Of a stretch of 64,000 nt of DNA, positions 46,377 to 55,449 are shown in pieces. How positions within the stretch are numbered: position 1 is the first letter of the stretch; each line of letters starts with the position of its first letter. The notes under the pieces are model-generated. The model had not been told where the DNA came from. It was given only the letters and a program-made list of their open reading frames with translations, and made no database searches. Origin of the DNA: Terrihabitans soli (GTDB lineage: Bacteria; Pseudomonadota; Alphaproteobacteria; Rhizobiales; Methylopilaceae). Location of the stretch: positions 958,501 to 1,022,500 of the forward strand of contig NZ_AP023361.1 of assembly GCF_014191545.1 (NCBI RefSeq), given 5' to 3'. The position numbers were made by a program, and so were the translations under genes.

Positions 46377-47222
46377 ATGTTCGGCATTCCCCTCGAAGAA
46401 GTCCTGATCCTCGGCGCGGTTCTCCTGGCCGGCGGTATCGCGACCGGTCTTCTCGCCGGTCTTCTCGGGATCGGCGGCGGCGCGATTATCGTGCCCGTTC
46501 TCTATTACCTCTTCGGCATTCTCGGCGTGCCGGAGGATGTGAGAATGCATTTGTCGGTCGGCACATCGCTCGCCGTCATCATCCCGACCACGACCCGATC
46601 TTACATCAGCCACAACAAGCGCGGCGCGGTCGATCACAAGACACTGCGCATCGTTGCGATTCCGGTACTTGCCGGCGTGTTTGCGGGGGCGGCGCTGGCG
46701 GCCGTTCTCGGCGGCGATCTTCTGAAACTCGCTTTCGCGGCGTTCGGGCTCATGCTCGGCGGGCAGATGCTGTTTCTCGGTACCTCGCATATTCAGATGG
46801 CGAAGGATCTGCCGGGACGTGCCGGGCTTTCGGTCTGGGCCTTCTTCATCAGCGTGTTTGCGGCGCTGGTCGGCGTCGGCGGCGGCTCGCTCCTGACGCT
46901 GCTCTACACGACGCATGGCCGCACGATCCATCAGGGCGTCGCGACGGGCGCCGGGATCGGCATTCTGATCTCGATCCCCGGCGCGATCAGCTTTGCGGTG
47001 GCGGGCTGGCCGGAAATGGCGAGGCTTCCGCCGTTCTCGCTCGGCTATGTGTCGGCCATCGGCACGCTTCTGATTGCGCCGGTCTCGATGCTGATCGCGC
47101 CGATCGGCGTGCGCATCGCGCACGCTTTCACCCGCCGCCAGCTTGAAATGGCGCTCGGGGTTTTTCTCGTCATCATGGGCGGGAGATTTCTGGTCGAGCT
47201 GCTGCTGCGCTATGCCGGATAG
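46377..47222 (+). CDS. TauE/SafE (TSUP) family permease
   Basis: A 281-residue protein with about eight membrane helices in two homologous halves, each with the family motif (GLLAGLLGIGGGAIIVP and ALVGVGGGSLLTLL). TSUP proteins export sulfite, sulfoacetate or other organosulfur anions; the substrate is unknown here. ATG 46377 has AGGAAG upstream. A second, partial TSUP gene is at the right window edge. Confidence 0.9.
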   Translation: MFGIPLEEVLILGAVLLAGGIATGLLAGLLGIGGGAIIVPVLYYLFGILGVPEDVRMHLSVGTSLAVIIPTTTRSYISHNKRGAVDHKTLRIVAIPVLAGVFAGAALAAVLGGDLLKLAFAAFGLMLGGQMLFLGTSHIQMAKDLPGRAGLSVWAFFISVFAALVGVGGGSLLTLLYTTHGRTIHQGVATGAGIGILISIPGAISFAVAGWPEMARLPPFSLGYVSAIGTLLIAPVSMLIAPIGVRIAHAFTRRQLEMALGVFLVIMGGRFLVELLLRYAG

Positions 47223-47243
47223 CGCGCGGGCCCCGCGCGGCGG

Positions 47244-47522
47244 CTAGTCGATGTTGAGGCCAAGCATTTCGCGATACTGATAGATGAGCGCCAGCGCCGC
47301 GATGATGGCGAGCCAGAGCGCAACATGCTTCAGGAACATGCCGCCCTGGCCGGCATAGCGGCCGACCGCTCCCGCGCCGAACACCAGCAGAAGTGCGCTC
47401 ATGGCAACGACGCTGACGATCTGATCGCCGCGGACCGAGCCGAAATCGGTAAAGACATCGGCGATGACGAGGAAGGTGATGCCGGCAACGACGATGCCGA
47501 GCGCAATCCAGTAAATTCGCAT
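47244..47522 (-). CDS. small membrane protein, similar to the N-terminal part of TIGR02281-type aspartic proteases
   Basis: A 92-residue protein with three membrane helices (about 5-22, 34-53 and 67-84). The block VVAMSALLLVFGAGAVGRYAGQGG...WLAIIAALALIYQYRE resembles the membrane N-terminus of retropepsin-like clan AA proteases common in Hyphomicrobiales, but the protease domain is absent. Either a stand-alone relative or a truncated paralogue. Resemblance is from memory and was not computed. Confidence 0.6.
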   Translation of the reverse strand: MRIYWIALGIVVAGITFLVIADVFTDFGSVRGDQIVSVVAMSALLLVFGAGAVGRYAGQGGMFLKHVALWLAIIAALALIYQYREMLGLNID

Positions 47523-47553
47523 ATCCGTCCCCTGTGAGGGGCGAACCTTAGCG

Positions 47554-49164
47554 TCAGGCGCTGCGGCGGATCAACGGCTCGGGCTCATCGCCCATCGGGG
47601 CAAGCGCGGTGACGACGCGATAGGCCGGGAAGGTGACCGTGACTTCGGTGCCTTCGCGCAATTTGCTCTTCAGTTCGAACGTGCCGCCGTGAAGATCGGT
47701 AAGACCCTGAACGATGGGCAGGCCGAGACCCGCGCCCTGTTCGGCCGTTTTGATGGCGAGCGTGCCCTGGCCGAAGGAGGACAGAACGACCGGGATTTCG
47801 TCTTCCGGAATGCCGGGGCCGGTATCGCGGATCGACAGGAACTGTCCGCCATTGGGTGTGGCGCCGGCGCGCATGAAGATCTCGCCGCCCTGCGGCGTGA
47901 ACTTGATGGCATTCGACAACAGATTGAGGGTGATCTGACGGATGGCGCGCTCGTCCGCCCAAAGCAGCGGCATGCCGTGCTCGAACTCGTCGCGGATCGT
48001 GATGCCGCGGTTCTTGGCGCGCAGTTTCAGGAGATGGCGGCAATCATCGACGATGCTGACGAGCGAGATCGCTTCTTCATTGAGCTCATAGCGGCCGGCC
48101 TCGATGCGCGACAGATCGAGCAGCTCGTTGATGAGCGTCAGGAGATGCTCGCCCGAGGCGTGGATGTCGCCTGCATATTCCTTATAGGTCGGATTGATGT
48201 GGGCGCCGAAGACCTCGCTCTTCAGGACTTCGGAGAAGCCGAGAATGGCGTTGAGCGGCGTTCTGAGTTCGTGGCTCATCGTGGCAAGGAAGCGCGATTT
48301 GGCGACATTGGCTTCTTCGGCCCGCCGGCGCGCTTCGTCGGAGTTCGACTTGGCCTGTTCGAGTTCGGCGATCAGCGCGTCTTTCTCCGCGCGATATTGC
48401 AGGGTCATCAGCGAGGTGCGGAACAGGCGCTGGCCGAGCAGCACGAAGAAAATCTGCGACAGCGGCGCGATCACCGCGACCATGCGCAGCGCCGGATCCG
48501 GCATCAGGAGGAAGAAGCCGGCGATCGCGACGGTGATGGGCAGCGAACCGGCATAGACCACGGCCGGCAGGCTCGCGGACAACAGCGTGCGGATCGCAAC
48601 GATGAGCAGCATCGCAAAGACAAGGAAGATGCGCGCGCTGTCATTGTCGACAAGGATAAGCGGCGGCACGACCATCGCAAACGTGGTCGCGTGGGCAAAC
48701 TCGGCAAGCGCGAAGCGCTGGCGCCAGGAGCGCAGCGGCTGCGGTTTTGCCGTCGGCGACAGGAAACGGTGGACGTGCCACAGGATCAGGCCGTGGAAGA
48801 CCAGCACTGCCGCAAGCCAACTCGACACCGTGAACAAGGACAGCCACAGGCTCATCGTGACCGCGACCGCGATCTCAAGCGCCATGATGGCATAGGCCGC
48901 CGTGTAGCGGTTCTGGGCGTAAAGGCGTGCGAGTTCGGTATCGAAGGCCGGACGCGTGCCGGTCTCCGACGTCAGTTTCTCGCGGGCTTCGCGGACCTTC
49001 TGCGAGACATGGCGACGCTTTTCGCGCGCCTTGATGGTCTCATCGCTCTGCTCGACGGCAAGACGCCGGCGAATTTCATTCATGGTCCATGCAGCATCGT
49101 CCGCGGCGAGCAGCGCATCGCCGCTGGCCGTTGCCGCAGGTTCTTGTTTAGCCGCGTCCGTCAT
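47554..49164 (-). CDS. PleC/DivJ-family membrane sensor histidine kinase
   Basis: A 536-residue kinase. An acidic cytoplasmic N-terminus (residues 1-85) precedes five or six membrane helices (about 90-250), a coiled linker (RAEKDALIAELEQAKSNSDEARRRAEEANVAKSRF), HisKA with His near 296 in ATMSHELRTPLNAILGFSE and HATPase_c (NLLSNAIKF, DTGPGIP, GAGLGLPIVQGL). HisKA is of the DivJ/PleC/PdhS type. The G2 box GAGLGL is a little different from the usual GTGLGL/GSGLGL. ATG 49164 preferred; the TTG at 49173 has no support. No receiver gene is adjacent. Confidence 0.82.
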   Translation of the reverse strand: MTDAAKQEPAATASGDALLAADDAAWTMNEIRRRLAVEQSDETIKAREKRRHVSQKVREAREKLTSETGTRPAFDTELARLYAQNRYTAAYAIMALEIAVAVTMSLWLSLFTVSSWLAAVLVFHGLILWHVHRFLSPTAKPQPLRSWRQRFALAEFAHATTFAMVVPPLILVDNDSARIFLVFAMLLIVAIRTLLSASLPAVVYAGSLPITVAIAGFFLLMPDPALRMVAVIAPLSQIFFVLLGQRLFRTSLMTLQYRAEKDALIAELEQAKSNSDEARRRAEEANVAKSRFLATMSHELRTPLNAILGFSEVLKSEVFGAHINPTYKEYAGDIHASGEHLLTLINELLDLSRIEAGRYELNEEAISLVSIVDDCRHLLKLRAKNRGITIRDEFEHGMPLLWADERAIRQITLNLLSNAIKFTPQGGEIFMRAGATPNGGQFLSIRDTGPGIPEDEIPVVLSSFGQGTLAIKTAEQGAGLGLPIVQGLTDLHGGTFELKSKLREGTEVTVTFPAYRVVTALAPMGDEPEPLIRRSA

Positions 49165-49294
49165 GGGGCCCAAAAAATGTTCAGGCCTTATCTGAATTTG
49201 AAAACCTTAAGAGCGGCCTCAGCAATATGGTTGGTTTTTATTTAAAGCGCGGACGCTTTGGGCCTAGGCCGTGAAACTTGAGGCGTTTGGCTGG

Positions 49295-50086
49295 TTAATA
49301 AACGCTGAACGGAAAATATTTATCATTGATCTTCTTGTAGGTACCGTCGGCGATGATCTGATCGATCGCGCGATTGATCATCTGCAGGAGATCGCCGTCC
49401 TCCTTGCGAAGGCCGACGCCGACACCTTCGCCGATATAATGCGCATCGGTGAGGTCTTCTCCCGCATAGGCGCAGCATTCGCCTTGCGTCTGAGCGAGCC
49501 AGTCATAGACACTCAGCTTGTCGACCATGATGGCATCGATTTGGCCGCGCGCGAGTTCGAACTGGGCCTCGGCCTGCGTCGTGTAGATGCGCGCAACGGC
49601 GCCGGCCGAAACATAGACTTCTTTGAGATAATCGGCCTGGAGCGTGTCCCTCTGAACGCCGATGACGCGGCCTTTCATACCGGCGGGAGAGGTGTCGCGG
49701 AGATTGAGGGCTTTGCGCGCCACAAGGCTGGTCGGCGTCGTGTAGTAGCGGTTCGAGAAAGCAATCTGCTTTTTACGGTCCTCGGTGATCGACATCGACG
49801 CGAAGATCGCGTCTATGCTGTGCGCGACGAGGCTCGGGATCATATCTTCCCATTCCTCTTTCACGAATTCGCATTTGACACCCATGCGCTGGCACAAAGC
49901 GAGCGCGAGGTCGATTTCGAAGCCCTGGAAGCGGTCGTGTTCGTCGACGAAGGTGAAGGGAGGATAATTTCCTGAGACACCGATCCGCAGTTCGGTCCAG
50001 TTTTTGGCCGAAGCGGGCGCTGCCAGCACAAGGCTGGCCAGTGCGAGAACCAAGCATCGAACAAGGCCCATAGGGCTGCCTCGCAT
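49295..50086 (-). CDS. periplasmic amino-acid-binding protein (ABC transporter family 3 SBP)
   Basis: A 263-residue solute-binding protein with a signal peptide (LVRCLVLALASLVLAAPASA) and the family-3 SBP core: LRIGVSGNYPPFTFVDEHDRFQGFEIDLALAL at the N-terminal lobe and FASMSITEDRKKQIAFS later, typical of polar amino acid binding. The ligand cannot be read. Two starts are possible, ATG 50086 (AGGA upstream) and ATG 50071 (GAGG upstream); I report the longer. No permease or ATPase gene is adjacent, so it may work with a distant transporter or as a sensor. Confidence 0.85.
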   Translation of the reverse strand: MRGSPMGLVRCLVLALASLVLAAPASAKNWTELRIGVSGNYPPFTFVDEHDRFQGFEIDLALALCQRMGVKCEFVKEEWEDMIPSLVAHSIDAIFASMSITEDRKKQIAFSNRYYTTPTSLVARKALNLRDTSPAGMKGRVIGVQRDTLQADYLKEVYVSAGAVARIYTTQAEAQFELARGQIDAIMVDKLSVYDWLAQTQGECCAYAGEDLTDAHYIGEGVGVGLRKEDGDLLQMINRAIDQIIADGTYKKINDKYFPFSVY

Positions 50087-50209
50087 ACGAATCCTACCCG
50101 CGGTAATTTGGGTACATAAGTTCATGCCGGGCAATATGTTTTCTTGCCCGAATTGACCATGACCGCGCCGTGTTTATGGTGGCGGCCAAATTGCAAACAG
50201 AGGCTGAAG

Positions 50210-51313
50210 ATGACCCTTTCCAGAGACGATATTCTGCGCGCGCTGGCGGCGGTTCCCGCCCCGGACGGGCGTGGCAGCCTCGCGGACTCTCCACAGATTT
50301 CTGAAATTGCGATCAATGACGGGCGGGTATCGTTTGCCATCCAGACGACGCCCGACAAGGCCAAATCGCTCGAGACGCTGCGTGCGGCGGCGGAGGCTGC
50401 GGTGAAAAGCGTGCCGGGCGTGACCGATGTTCTTGTTGCGCTGACGGCCGACCGGCCGGCGGGCGCCAGCAAGGCGTCTCCGCAAGTTGCGACAAGCGGC
50501 GCCGAAATCCGTCAGGCCAAGCTCGATGTGCGCCACATCATTGCCATCGCATCGGGGAAGGGCGGTGTCGGAAAATCCACGACCGCCGCCAATATTGCGC
50601 TCGCTCTGGCCGGAAAAAATCTGCGCGTCGGCCTGCTCGATGCGGATGTGTATGGACCCTCCGTGCCGATCCTCTTCGGCTTGACGCACAAGCCTGAATC
50701 CGACGGCAAGATCATCCAGCCGATCACCGCATATGGGATAAAGCTGATGTCGATCGGATTTCTGATCGATTCCAATACCGCGATGGTGTGGCGCGGACCG
50801 ATGGTGATGAGCGCAATCACCCAGATGCTGAAAGACGTCGATTGGGGTTCGCTCGATGTGCTTGTCGTCGATATGCCGCCGGGCACCGGCGATGCGCAGC
50901 TGACCATGGCGCAGCAGACGCGCCTGTCGGGCGCCGTCATCGTATCGACACCGCAGGACATCGCACTCGCAGATGCGCGGCGCGGCGTTGCGATGTTCAG
51001 AAAGGTCGACGTTCCGATCCTCGGTGTCGTCGAGAATATGAGCTATTTCTGCTGCCCCAATTGCGGCACGCGGACAGATATTTTCGGGCATGGCGGAGCG
51101 GAAGCCGAGGCCGAACGGCTCGGCGTTGCGTTCCTCGGCGAAATTCCGCTGCATGCGCGCGTTCGCGAATTGTCGGATGCCGGCACCCCGATCGTTGCCG
51201 TCGAGCCCGAAAGCGAGCATGCCAAGGCCTATTCAGCCATTGCCGACATGATCTGGACCCGGCTCGAGGCCGGCACGGGCCAGCGCGCCGCGCCGAAGAT
51301 CATCGTCAATTAG
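50210..51313 (+). CDS. apbC: Mrp/ApbC Fe-S cluster carrier ATPase
   Basis: A 367-residue P-loop protein of the Mrp/NBP35 family. An N-terminal DUF59 domain (residues 1-85) is followed by the deviant Walker A GKGGVGKST, PPGTGDA and the Cys pair in FCCPNCG that holds the bridging 4Fe-4S cluster. It delivers Fe-S clusters to target proteins. ATG 50210 (MTLSRDD) has GAGG upstream. Divergent from the SBP gene. Confidence 0.92.
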   Translation: MTLSRDDILRALAAVPAPDGRGSLADSPQISEIAINDGRVSFAIQTTPDKAKSLETLRAAAEAAVKSVPGVTDVLVALTADRPAGASKASPQVATSGAEIRQAKLDVRHIIAIASGKGGVGKSTTAANIALALAGKNLRVGLLDADVYGPSVPILFGLTHKPESDGKIIQPITAYGIKLMSIGFLIDSNTAMVWRGPMVMSAITQMLKDVDWGSLDVLVVDMPPGTGDAQLTMAQQTRLSGAVIVSTPQDIALADARRGVAMFRKVDVPILGVVENMSYFCCPNCGTRTDIFGHGGAEAEAERLGVAFLGEIPLHARVRELSDAGTPIVAVEPESEHAKAYSAIADMIWTRLEAGTGQRAAPKIIVN

Positions 51314-51381
51314 TAAATCGCACATAAGCTATTGCGAAATTTGCGGTTCCGCCGGAGATTCAACCTGCGGCGACGGTGACG

Positions 51382-51407
51382 CGAACCTTCTTGCGGTCTT
51401 GGACGTT
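51382..51407 (+). promoter_or_regulatory. near-consensus EcfG promoter of otsBA
   Basis: CGAAC (51382-51386) and CGTT (51404-51407) are 17 bp apart, one base short of the GGAAC-N17-CGTT EcfG consensus. It lies 55 bp before otsB. Trehalose synthesis is a common general-stress function in alphaproteobacteria, which supports the reading. Confidence 0.5.
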
Positions 51408-51462
51408 ACTTATTCTCTAGGTAATCCAAGAACTTAAGGTTGTGCGGTCAGAAAGAGCGGGA

Positions 51463-52251
51463 ATGAACCTGGTCGAGGACATGACGCGCCCGCCGGCAGC
51501 CATAGCCATATCGCAGCCGGAGCTTCCGGCTGAGCTTTCGGACCTTGCTCTTTTCCTCGATGTCGACGGGACGCTGATCGATATCGCCCCGAGCCCCGAC
51601 CTCGTCGTCATCCCGCCCAAACTCATTCCGCTGCTTGAGCGGCTGTCGTTGAAACTCGGCGGCGCGCTGGCGCTTGTGACAGGCCGCGAGATCGGCGTTG
51701 TCGATACGATGTTTGCGCCGCTCAAACTGCCGGTCGCCGGCGTGCACGGCGCCGAGCTTCGCTTTGCCGACGGCACGCTGAAGGGCACGCCGATCCACCC
51801 CGAACTCGCCCGCATTACTGAAGAGCTGAAGACTTTTGCAGCCGAGAACGAAGGGCTTCTCGTCGAGCCGAAGGGGCGGGCGGTCGCGATCCATTACCGT
51901 CTCAACCCAGCGCTCGGCGAAGATGTCGAGGCGTTTGTGCGCGAGGTCGTCGACCGCGGCACGGACGGTCTGGAAATTCAGCCCGGGAAAATGGTCGTCG
52001 AAGTCAGGCCGGCAAAAATCGACAAAGGGCGTGCAATCGGCGTGTTTCTTGAAACGGAACCCTATGTCGGCAGGACGCCGCTCGTGATCGGCGATGACTG
52101 GACCGACGAGCCGGGATTTCGCACCGCCAATGCGCGCGGCGGACGATCGATCCGCGTCGGACGCGACAAGCGTCCGACCGAAGCCAATGAGAGCCTGCCC
52201 GATCCGGAGGCCGTGCGCCGCTGGCTCGCCGCCATGCTGGGAGAGATTTGA
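51463..52251 (+). CDS. otsB: trehalose-6-phosphate phosphatase
   Basis: A 262-residue HAD-superfamily phosphatase. The nucleophile motif DVDGTLID and the later GDDWTDEPGF (HAD motif III) are present. It removes phosphate from trehalose-6-P. ATG 51463 (MNLVEDM) preferred; GTG 51442 and ATG 51481 are alternatives. Translation is coupled closely to otsA (GTG immediately follows the TGA). Confidence 0.93.
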   Translation: MNLVEDMTRPPAAIAISQPELPAELSDLALFLDVDGTLIDIAPSPDLVVIPPKLIPLLERLSLKLGGALALVTGREIGVVDTMFAPLKLPVAGVHGAELRFADGTLKGTPIHPELARITEELKTFAAENEGLLVEPKGRAVAIHYRLNPALGEDVEAFVREVVDRGTDGLEIQPGKMVVEVRPAKIDKGRAIGVFLETEPYVGRTPLVIGDDWTDEPGFRTANARGGRSIRVGRDKRPTEANESLPDPEAVRRWLAAMLGEI

Positions 52252-53667
52252 GTGCCGCGTCTCGTCGTCGTTTCAAACCGCGTGCCCGTGCCGTCGCCGA
52301 AAGGCTCGACGGCCACGGCCGGCGGACTCGCCGTTGCCCTGGAAGCCGCCCTCAAATCGCATGGCGGTCTCTGGTTCGGCTGGTCTGGAAAAACGAGCGG
52401 CGACCGCGAGATCGAATGGCTCGAAATCCGCGATTTCGGCAATGTCACTTATGCAGTGGCGGACCTTAACCGCCGCGATGTCGACGAATATTACGCAGGC
52501 TTCGCCAATCGCGCGCTCTGGCCGCTCTGCCACTACAGGCTCGATCTGACCGATTTTTCGCGCAAGGACATGGCGGGCTATTTCCGCGTCAACCGTTCCT
52601 TTGCGCGGCTTCTGGCGCCGCTCTTGCGCCCCGACGATCTGATCTGGGTGCACGATTATCATCTGATCCCGCTGGCAGCGGAGCTGCGCCATATGGGCGT
52701 GAAGAACCGCATCGGCTATTTTCACCACATCCCGTGGCCGCCTGCCGATGTGCTGTCGACGCTGCCCGTGCACGACACGATCATGCGCGGCCTTGCCGCC
52801 TACGATCTCGTCGGTCTGCAAACCGATTACGATGTCGAGAATTTCGCCGGCTGCATGGTGCGCGAAGGTTTCGGCCGCGCGCTCGGCGGCAATTGGTATG
52901 AAAGCTACGGCCACAGGTTCCAGGTCGGTGCGTTCCCCATCGGCATCGACACCGATATCTTTGTGCAGATGGCGGAGGAGGGGCTGAAAAACCCCATTGC
53001 CAAGCGCACGAAGGAAAGCCTCAACGACCGCGACCTCGTCATCGGCGTCGACCGGCTCGATTATTCCAAGGGCATCGGCCAGCGTATCGAGGCGTTCTCG
53101 CGCTTCATCGAGATGAGCCCGAGCGCCAAGGGACATGTCACCTTCCTGCAGATCACACCGAAATCGCGTTCCGAAGTGCCCGAATACGCGGACATGCAGA
53201 AGGAGATCGCGGAGCTGACCGGCCGCGTGAACGGCCAGCTCGGCGATGTCGACTGGGTGCCGATCCGCTATGTGAACAAGACGGTGAGCCGCGCGGCGCT
53301 CGCAGGGCTTTACCGCATCGCCCGCGCGGGCCTCGTCACCCCGTTGCGAGACGGCATGAATCTCGTCGCCAAGGAGTTTGTTGCGGCGCAGGATCCGAAC
53401 GATCCCGGCGTCCTCGTTCTGTCGCGCTTTGCGGGCGCGGCACGCGAAATGGACGGCGCGCTGATCGTCAATCCCTACGATACCGAAGCCACCGCCAACG
53501 CCATCGGCCGCGCCATCTCGATGCCCGTCGAGGCGCGGCGCGAGCGCTATAATTCGATGATGCCGAAATTGCGCGAGCATGATGTTGCCGCCTGGTGCCG
53601 GAGCTATCTCGACGTTCTTTCTCAGGCCACCGAACCGCAGAGCGAAGGCCTGCGCGCGCTGAGCTGA
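52252..53667 (+). CDS. otsA: trehalose-6-phosphate synthase
   Basis: A 471-residue GT20 glycosyltransferase making trehalose-6-P from UDP-glucose and glucose-6-P. Family blocks are intact: [45 protein letters not shown] and [11 protein letters not shown]. Starts with GTG; GGGAGAG is upstream. Trehalose acts as an osmotic, heat and desiccation protectant. Confidence 0.95.
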   Translation: MPRLVVVSNRVPVPSPKGSTATAGGLAVALEAALKSHGGLWFGWSGKTSGDREIEWLEIRDFGNVTYAVADLNRRDVDEYYAGFANRALWPLCHYRLDLTDFSRKDMAGYFRVNRSFARLLAPLLRPDDLIWVHDYHLIPLAAELRHMGVKNRIGYFHHIPWPPADVLSTLPVHDTIMRGLAAYDLVGLQTDYDVENFAGCMVREGFGRALGGNWYESYGHRFQVGAFPIGIDTDIFVQMAEEGLKNPIAKRTKESLNDRDLVIGVDRLDYSKGIGQRIEAFSRFIEMSPSAKGHVTFLQITPKSRSEVPEYADMQKEIAELTGRVNGQLGDVDWVPIRYVNKTVSRAALAGLYRIARAGLVTPLRDGMNLVAKEFVAAQDPNDPGVLVLSRFAGAAREMDGALIVNPYDTEATANAIGRAISMPVEARRERYNSMMPKLREHDVAAWCRSYLDVLSQATEPQSEGLRALS

Positions 53668-53669
53668 TC

Positions 53670-54035
53670 ATGACCGATAAAACCGAACCCTGGCCGACAG
53701 AGCTGAAGCTCGTCGACGAAAAACACGCGCTCCACATCTGCTGGGACGACAACCGGCATGACACGCTCGATGCGGAATATCTGCGCGTCGAAAGCCCGAG
53801 CGCCGAAGTGCAGGGCCACACGCCCGCCGAAAAGCAGATCGTGCCCGGCAAAAAGGCGGTTACAATCCGCGACGTCATTCCTGTCGGCAGCTATGCGGTC
53901 AGGCTGGTTTTCAGCGACGGTCATTCGACCGGAATTTTCACCTGGCGCTATCTGCGAAAGCTGACCGACGAGCGCGGCGATATCTGGATGAAATACCTGG
54001 AGGCGCTCGCGGCGCGGGGGCTGAACCGGGGCTGA
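53670..54035 (+). CDS. DUF971 (gamma-butyrobetaine hydroxylase-like N-terminal domain) protein
   Basis: A 121-residue single-domain protein with the DUF971/GBBH-like_N fold (LKLVDEKHALHICWDDNRHDTLDAEYLRVESPSAEVQGH, FSDGHSTGIFTWRYLR). Such stand-alone proteins lack the catalytic dioxygenase domain; function is unknown, with proposed links to Fe-S assembly because of adjacency to mrp in many genomes. Here mrp is three genes upstream, in agreement with that link. It starts two bases after otsA. Confidence 0.88.
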   Translation: MTDKTEPWPTELKLVDEKHALHICWDDNRHDTLDAEYLRVESPSAEVQGHTPAEKQIVPGKKAVTIRDVIPVGSYAVRLVFSDGHSTGIFTWRYLRKLTDERGDIWMKYLEALAARGLNRG

Positions 54036-54048
54036 GGAGCGGCTTTGC

Positions 54049-54077
54049 TTGACAGGCAGAGGGCCACCCCATACCAA
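54049..54077 (+). promoter_or_regulatory. sigma70 promoter of tRNA-Val
   Basis: TTGACA (54049-54054, perfect) and TACCAA (54072-54077) with a 17-bp spacer end 14 bp before the tRNA. Confidence 0.75.
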
Positions 54078-54091
54078 GCCCTTCCGGTAAC

Positions 54092-54166
54092 GGGCGATTA
54101 GCTCAGCGGGAGAGCACTCCCTTCACACGGGAGGGGTCACAGGTTCAATCCCTGTATCGCCCACCA
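54092..54166 (+). tRNA. tRNA-Val (CAC)
   Basis: The acceptor pair GGGCGAT / ATCGCCC closes the cloverleaf, with D arm GCTCAGCGGGAGAGC, anticodon arm CTCCC-TTCACAC-GGGAG (anticodon CAC, reading GUG) and T arm with GGTTCAATCC. CCA is encoded at 54164-54166. tRNA genes are frequent integration sites; the genes that follow are phage-like, but no duplicated 3' end was found within the window. Confidence 0.96.
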
Positions 54167-54704
54167 TTTTATCCACAATCGATTTTGGGTGCGCAGAAGC
54201 GGCTGCATGCGCGCCCGTTCGCATGCGTGAGCACTTGAAAAGCCTAGCAATTCGCCTCTTATGAGTGTGAATGCATAATTTTCATCCGCTAAAGTTGTAG
54301 ATAGATGAAATGTTTAGGCCCGGCCGAAAAGACGGAAATGCCCCCGACTTTCTGCGATCGAACTAACCCGGGATTAGCGCGCGAAGACCAAACTGCCTGG
54401 GCGTGAGGACGCTGGGGGCGTCTGAGCGGGGAAGCCCATCAGTGCTCCGGGCTTCCCCGATCGCGCCTTCCCGAACTAAATTAAGCCCGGCTCAGCAAAA
54501 CCCGGTTTATTCAGTTTTGCTGAACACAGTGTTCGAAGATTTGCGGCTTTTGCGCCGCGGATCGACGGGCGAATGTGATTGCAGGGCAGAAAAACGAATT
54601 GCATCAAGCAGAAGACTGCCGAGCCGGAGAGCAACTTTCGGGCGCGATAGCGTGGATACGCAAAGGCTTGCGGCCTCGCATCGTCGCCGTTTTGGGGGAA
54701 AGCC
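54167..54704. other. gene-free stretch between tRNA-Val and a small gene
   Basis: About 540 bp with no convincing CDS. The first 150 bp are AT-rich, unlike the surroundings. A strong 11-bp hairpin lies at 54427-54459. An ORF on the plus strand at 54403-54708 has unlikely composition and no Shine-Dalgarno. The stretch could host a non-coding RNA or an old junction of an inserted element. Confidence 0.5.
54427..54459. repeat. strong inverted repeat in the gap after tRNA-Val
   Basis: CGGGGAAGCCC and GGGCTTCCCCG are perfect complements (11 bp) separated by 11 nt. No T-run follows, so it is not a classical terminator. It may be part of a structured RNA or a protein-binding site. Confidence 0.5.
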
Positions 54705-54917
54705 GTGAAGCGACGTTCCTTGAAAGCACGGAGCAACGCCGATCTGCGTGACGTCCAGGCCAGCATCGCCATGACGGCCTATCTCGCGGATCAGATGAGG
54801 TCCTTCGGTCAGTCCGACCTTGCCAAGGTTTACGACCTTGTGGCTCGGGAACTGATCGAGAGGTGCGAGACGGCCGTGGCCGCAAGTAAGGCCCCGGTCG
54901 AAAACCGCCTGCACTGA
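54705..54917 (+). CDS. small protein of unknown function
   Basis: A 70-residue basic/helical protein (MKRRSLKARSNADLRDVQASIAM...) read from GTG 54705, supported by a GGGGAAA Shine-Dalgarno seven bases upstream. Single soluble domain, ends VENRLH. Start of the regulator-rich region. No family recognised. Confidence 0.6.
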   Translation: MKRRSLKARSNADLRDVQASIAMTAYLADQMRSFGQSDLAKVYDLVARELIERCETAVAASKAPVENRLH

Positions 54918-55025
54918 CTGTAGTTTTCCCGCGTCCTTATCGCGCGCATGCCGGTTGCAGAACCGTCTTGCGGCGGGCGGCTCGTTTTATCACGATGGCG
55001 CTCCCATGGGGGATGGGGGCCAGCC

Positions 55026-55409
55026 ATGGCTGCAAAAAGAACACTGCTTAATCCTGTCGACTCGCAGGTCGGTTCGCGTATGCGCGCGCGCCGCCTCGTG
55101 CTCGGCATTTCTCAGGAAGATCTCGGCAAGGCTGTCGGGGTCTCTTTTCAGCAAATTCAGAAATATGAGAAGGGCGCCAACCGTATCGGCGCATCTCGGC
55201 TGCAAAAGCTCGCGCATGCCCTGCAGGTGCCGATCTCCTATTTCTTCGAAGGCATGGGCGTAGGTACATCAGACACCGAGAGCGACGATCTGATGGCTTT
55301 CCTCGCAACGGCGCAGGGATTGACGCTGGCCAAGGGCTTTATGCGGATCAAAAGCCCGATCGTGCGCCGGCGGATTCTGGAATTCGTCGCATCCGTCGCA
55401 GACGATTAG
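55026..55409 (+). CDS. XRE-family transcriptional regulator
   Basis: A 127-residue HTH protein with N-terminal helix-turn-helix VGSRMRARRLVLGISQEDLGKAVGVSFQQIQKYEKGANRIGASRLQKLAHAL (residues 15-65). The FQQIQKYEKGxNRxGASRL block is the common alphaproteobacterial chromosomal XRE type, not the classical phage CI. The C-terminal helical part may dimerise. ATG 55026 with GGGGG upstream. Monocistronic. Confidence 0.9.
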   Translation: MAAKRTLLNPVDSQVGSRMRARRLVLGISQEDLGKAVGVSFQQIQKYEKGANRIGASRLQKLAHALQVPISYFFEGMGVGTSDTESDDLMAFLATAQGLTLAKGFMRIKSPIVRRRILEFVASVADD

Positions 55410-55449
55410 ACGTCCGCCGAAAAACGGCAGATAATCGCGATACAATTCA

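Noticed and set aside
54135-54166. tRNA-Val 3' end as attachment site with a downstream repeat
   Set aside because: No second copy of the T-arm/acceptor sequence was found in the rest of the window, so no att pair can be claimed.
54403-54708. 101-residue plus-strand ORF in the gap after tRNA-Val
   Set aside because: Arg/Ser-rich with no Shine-Dalgarno; it covers a strong hairpin and the ribosome site of the next gene.
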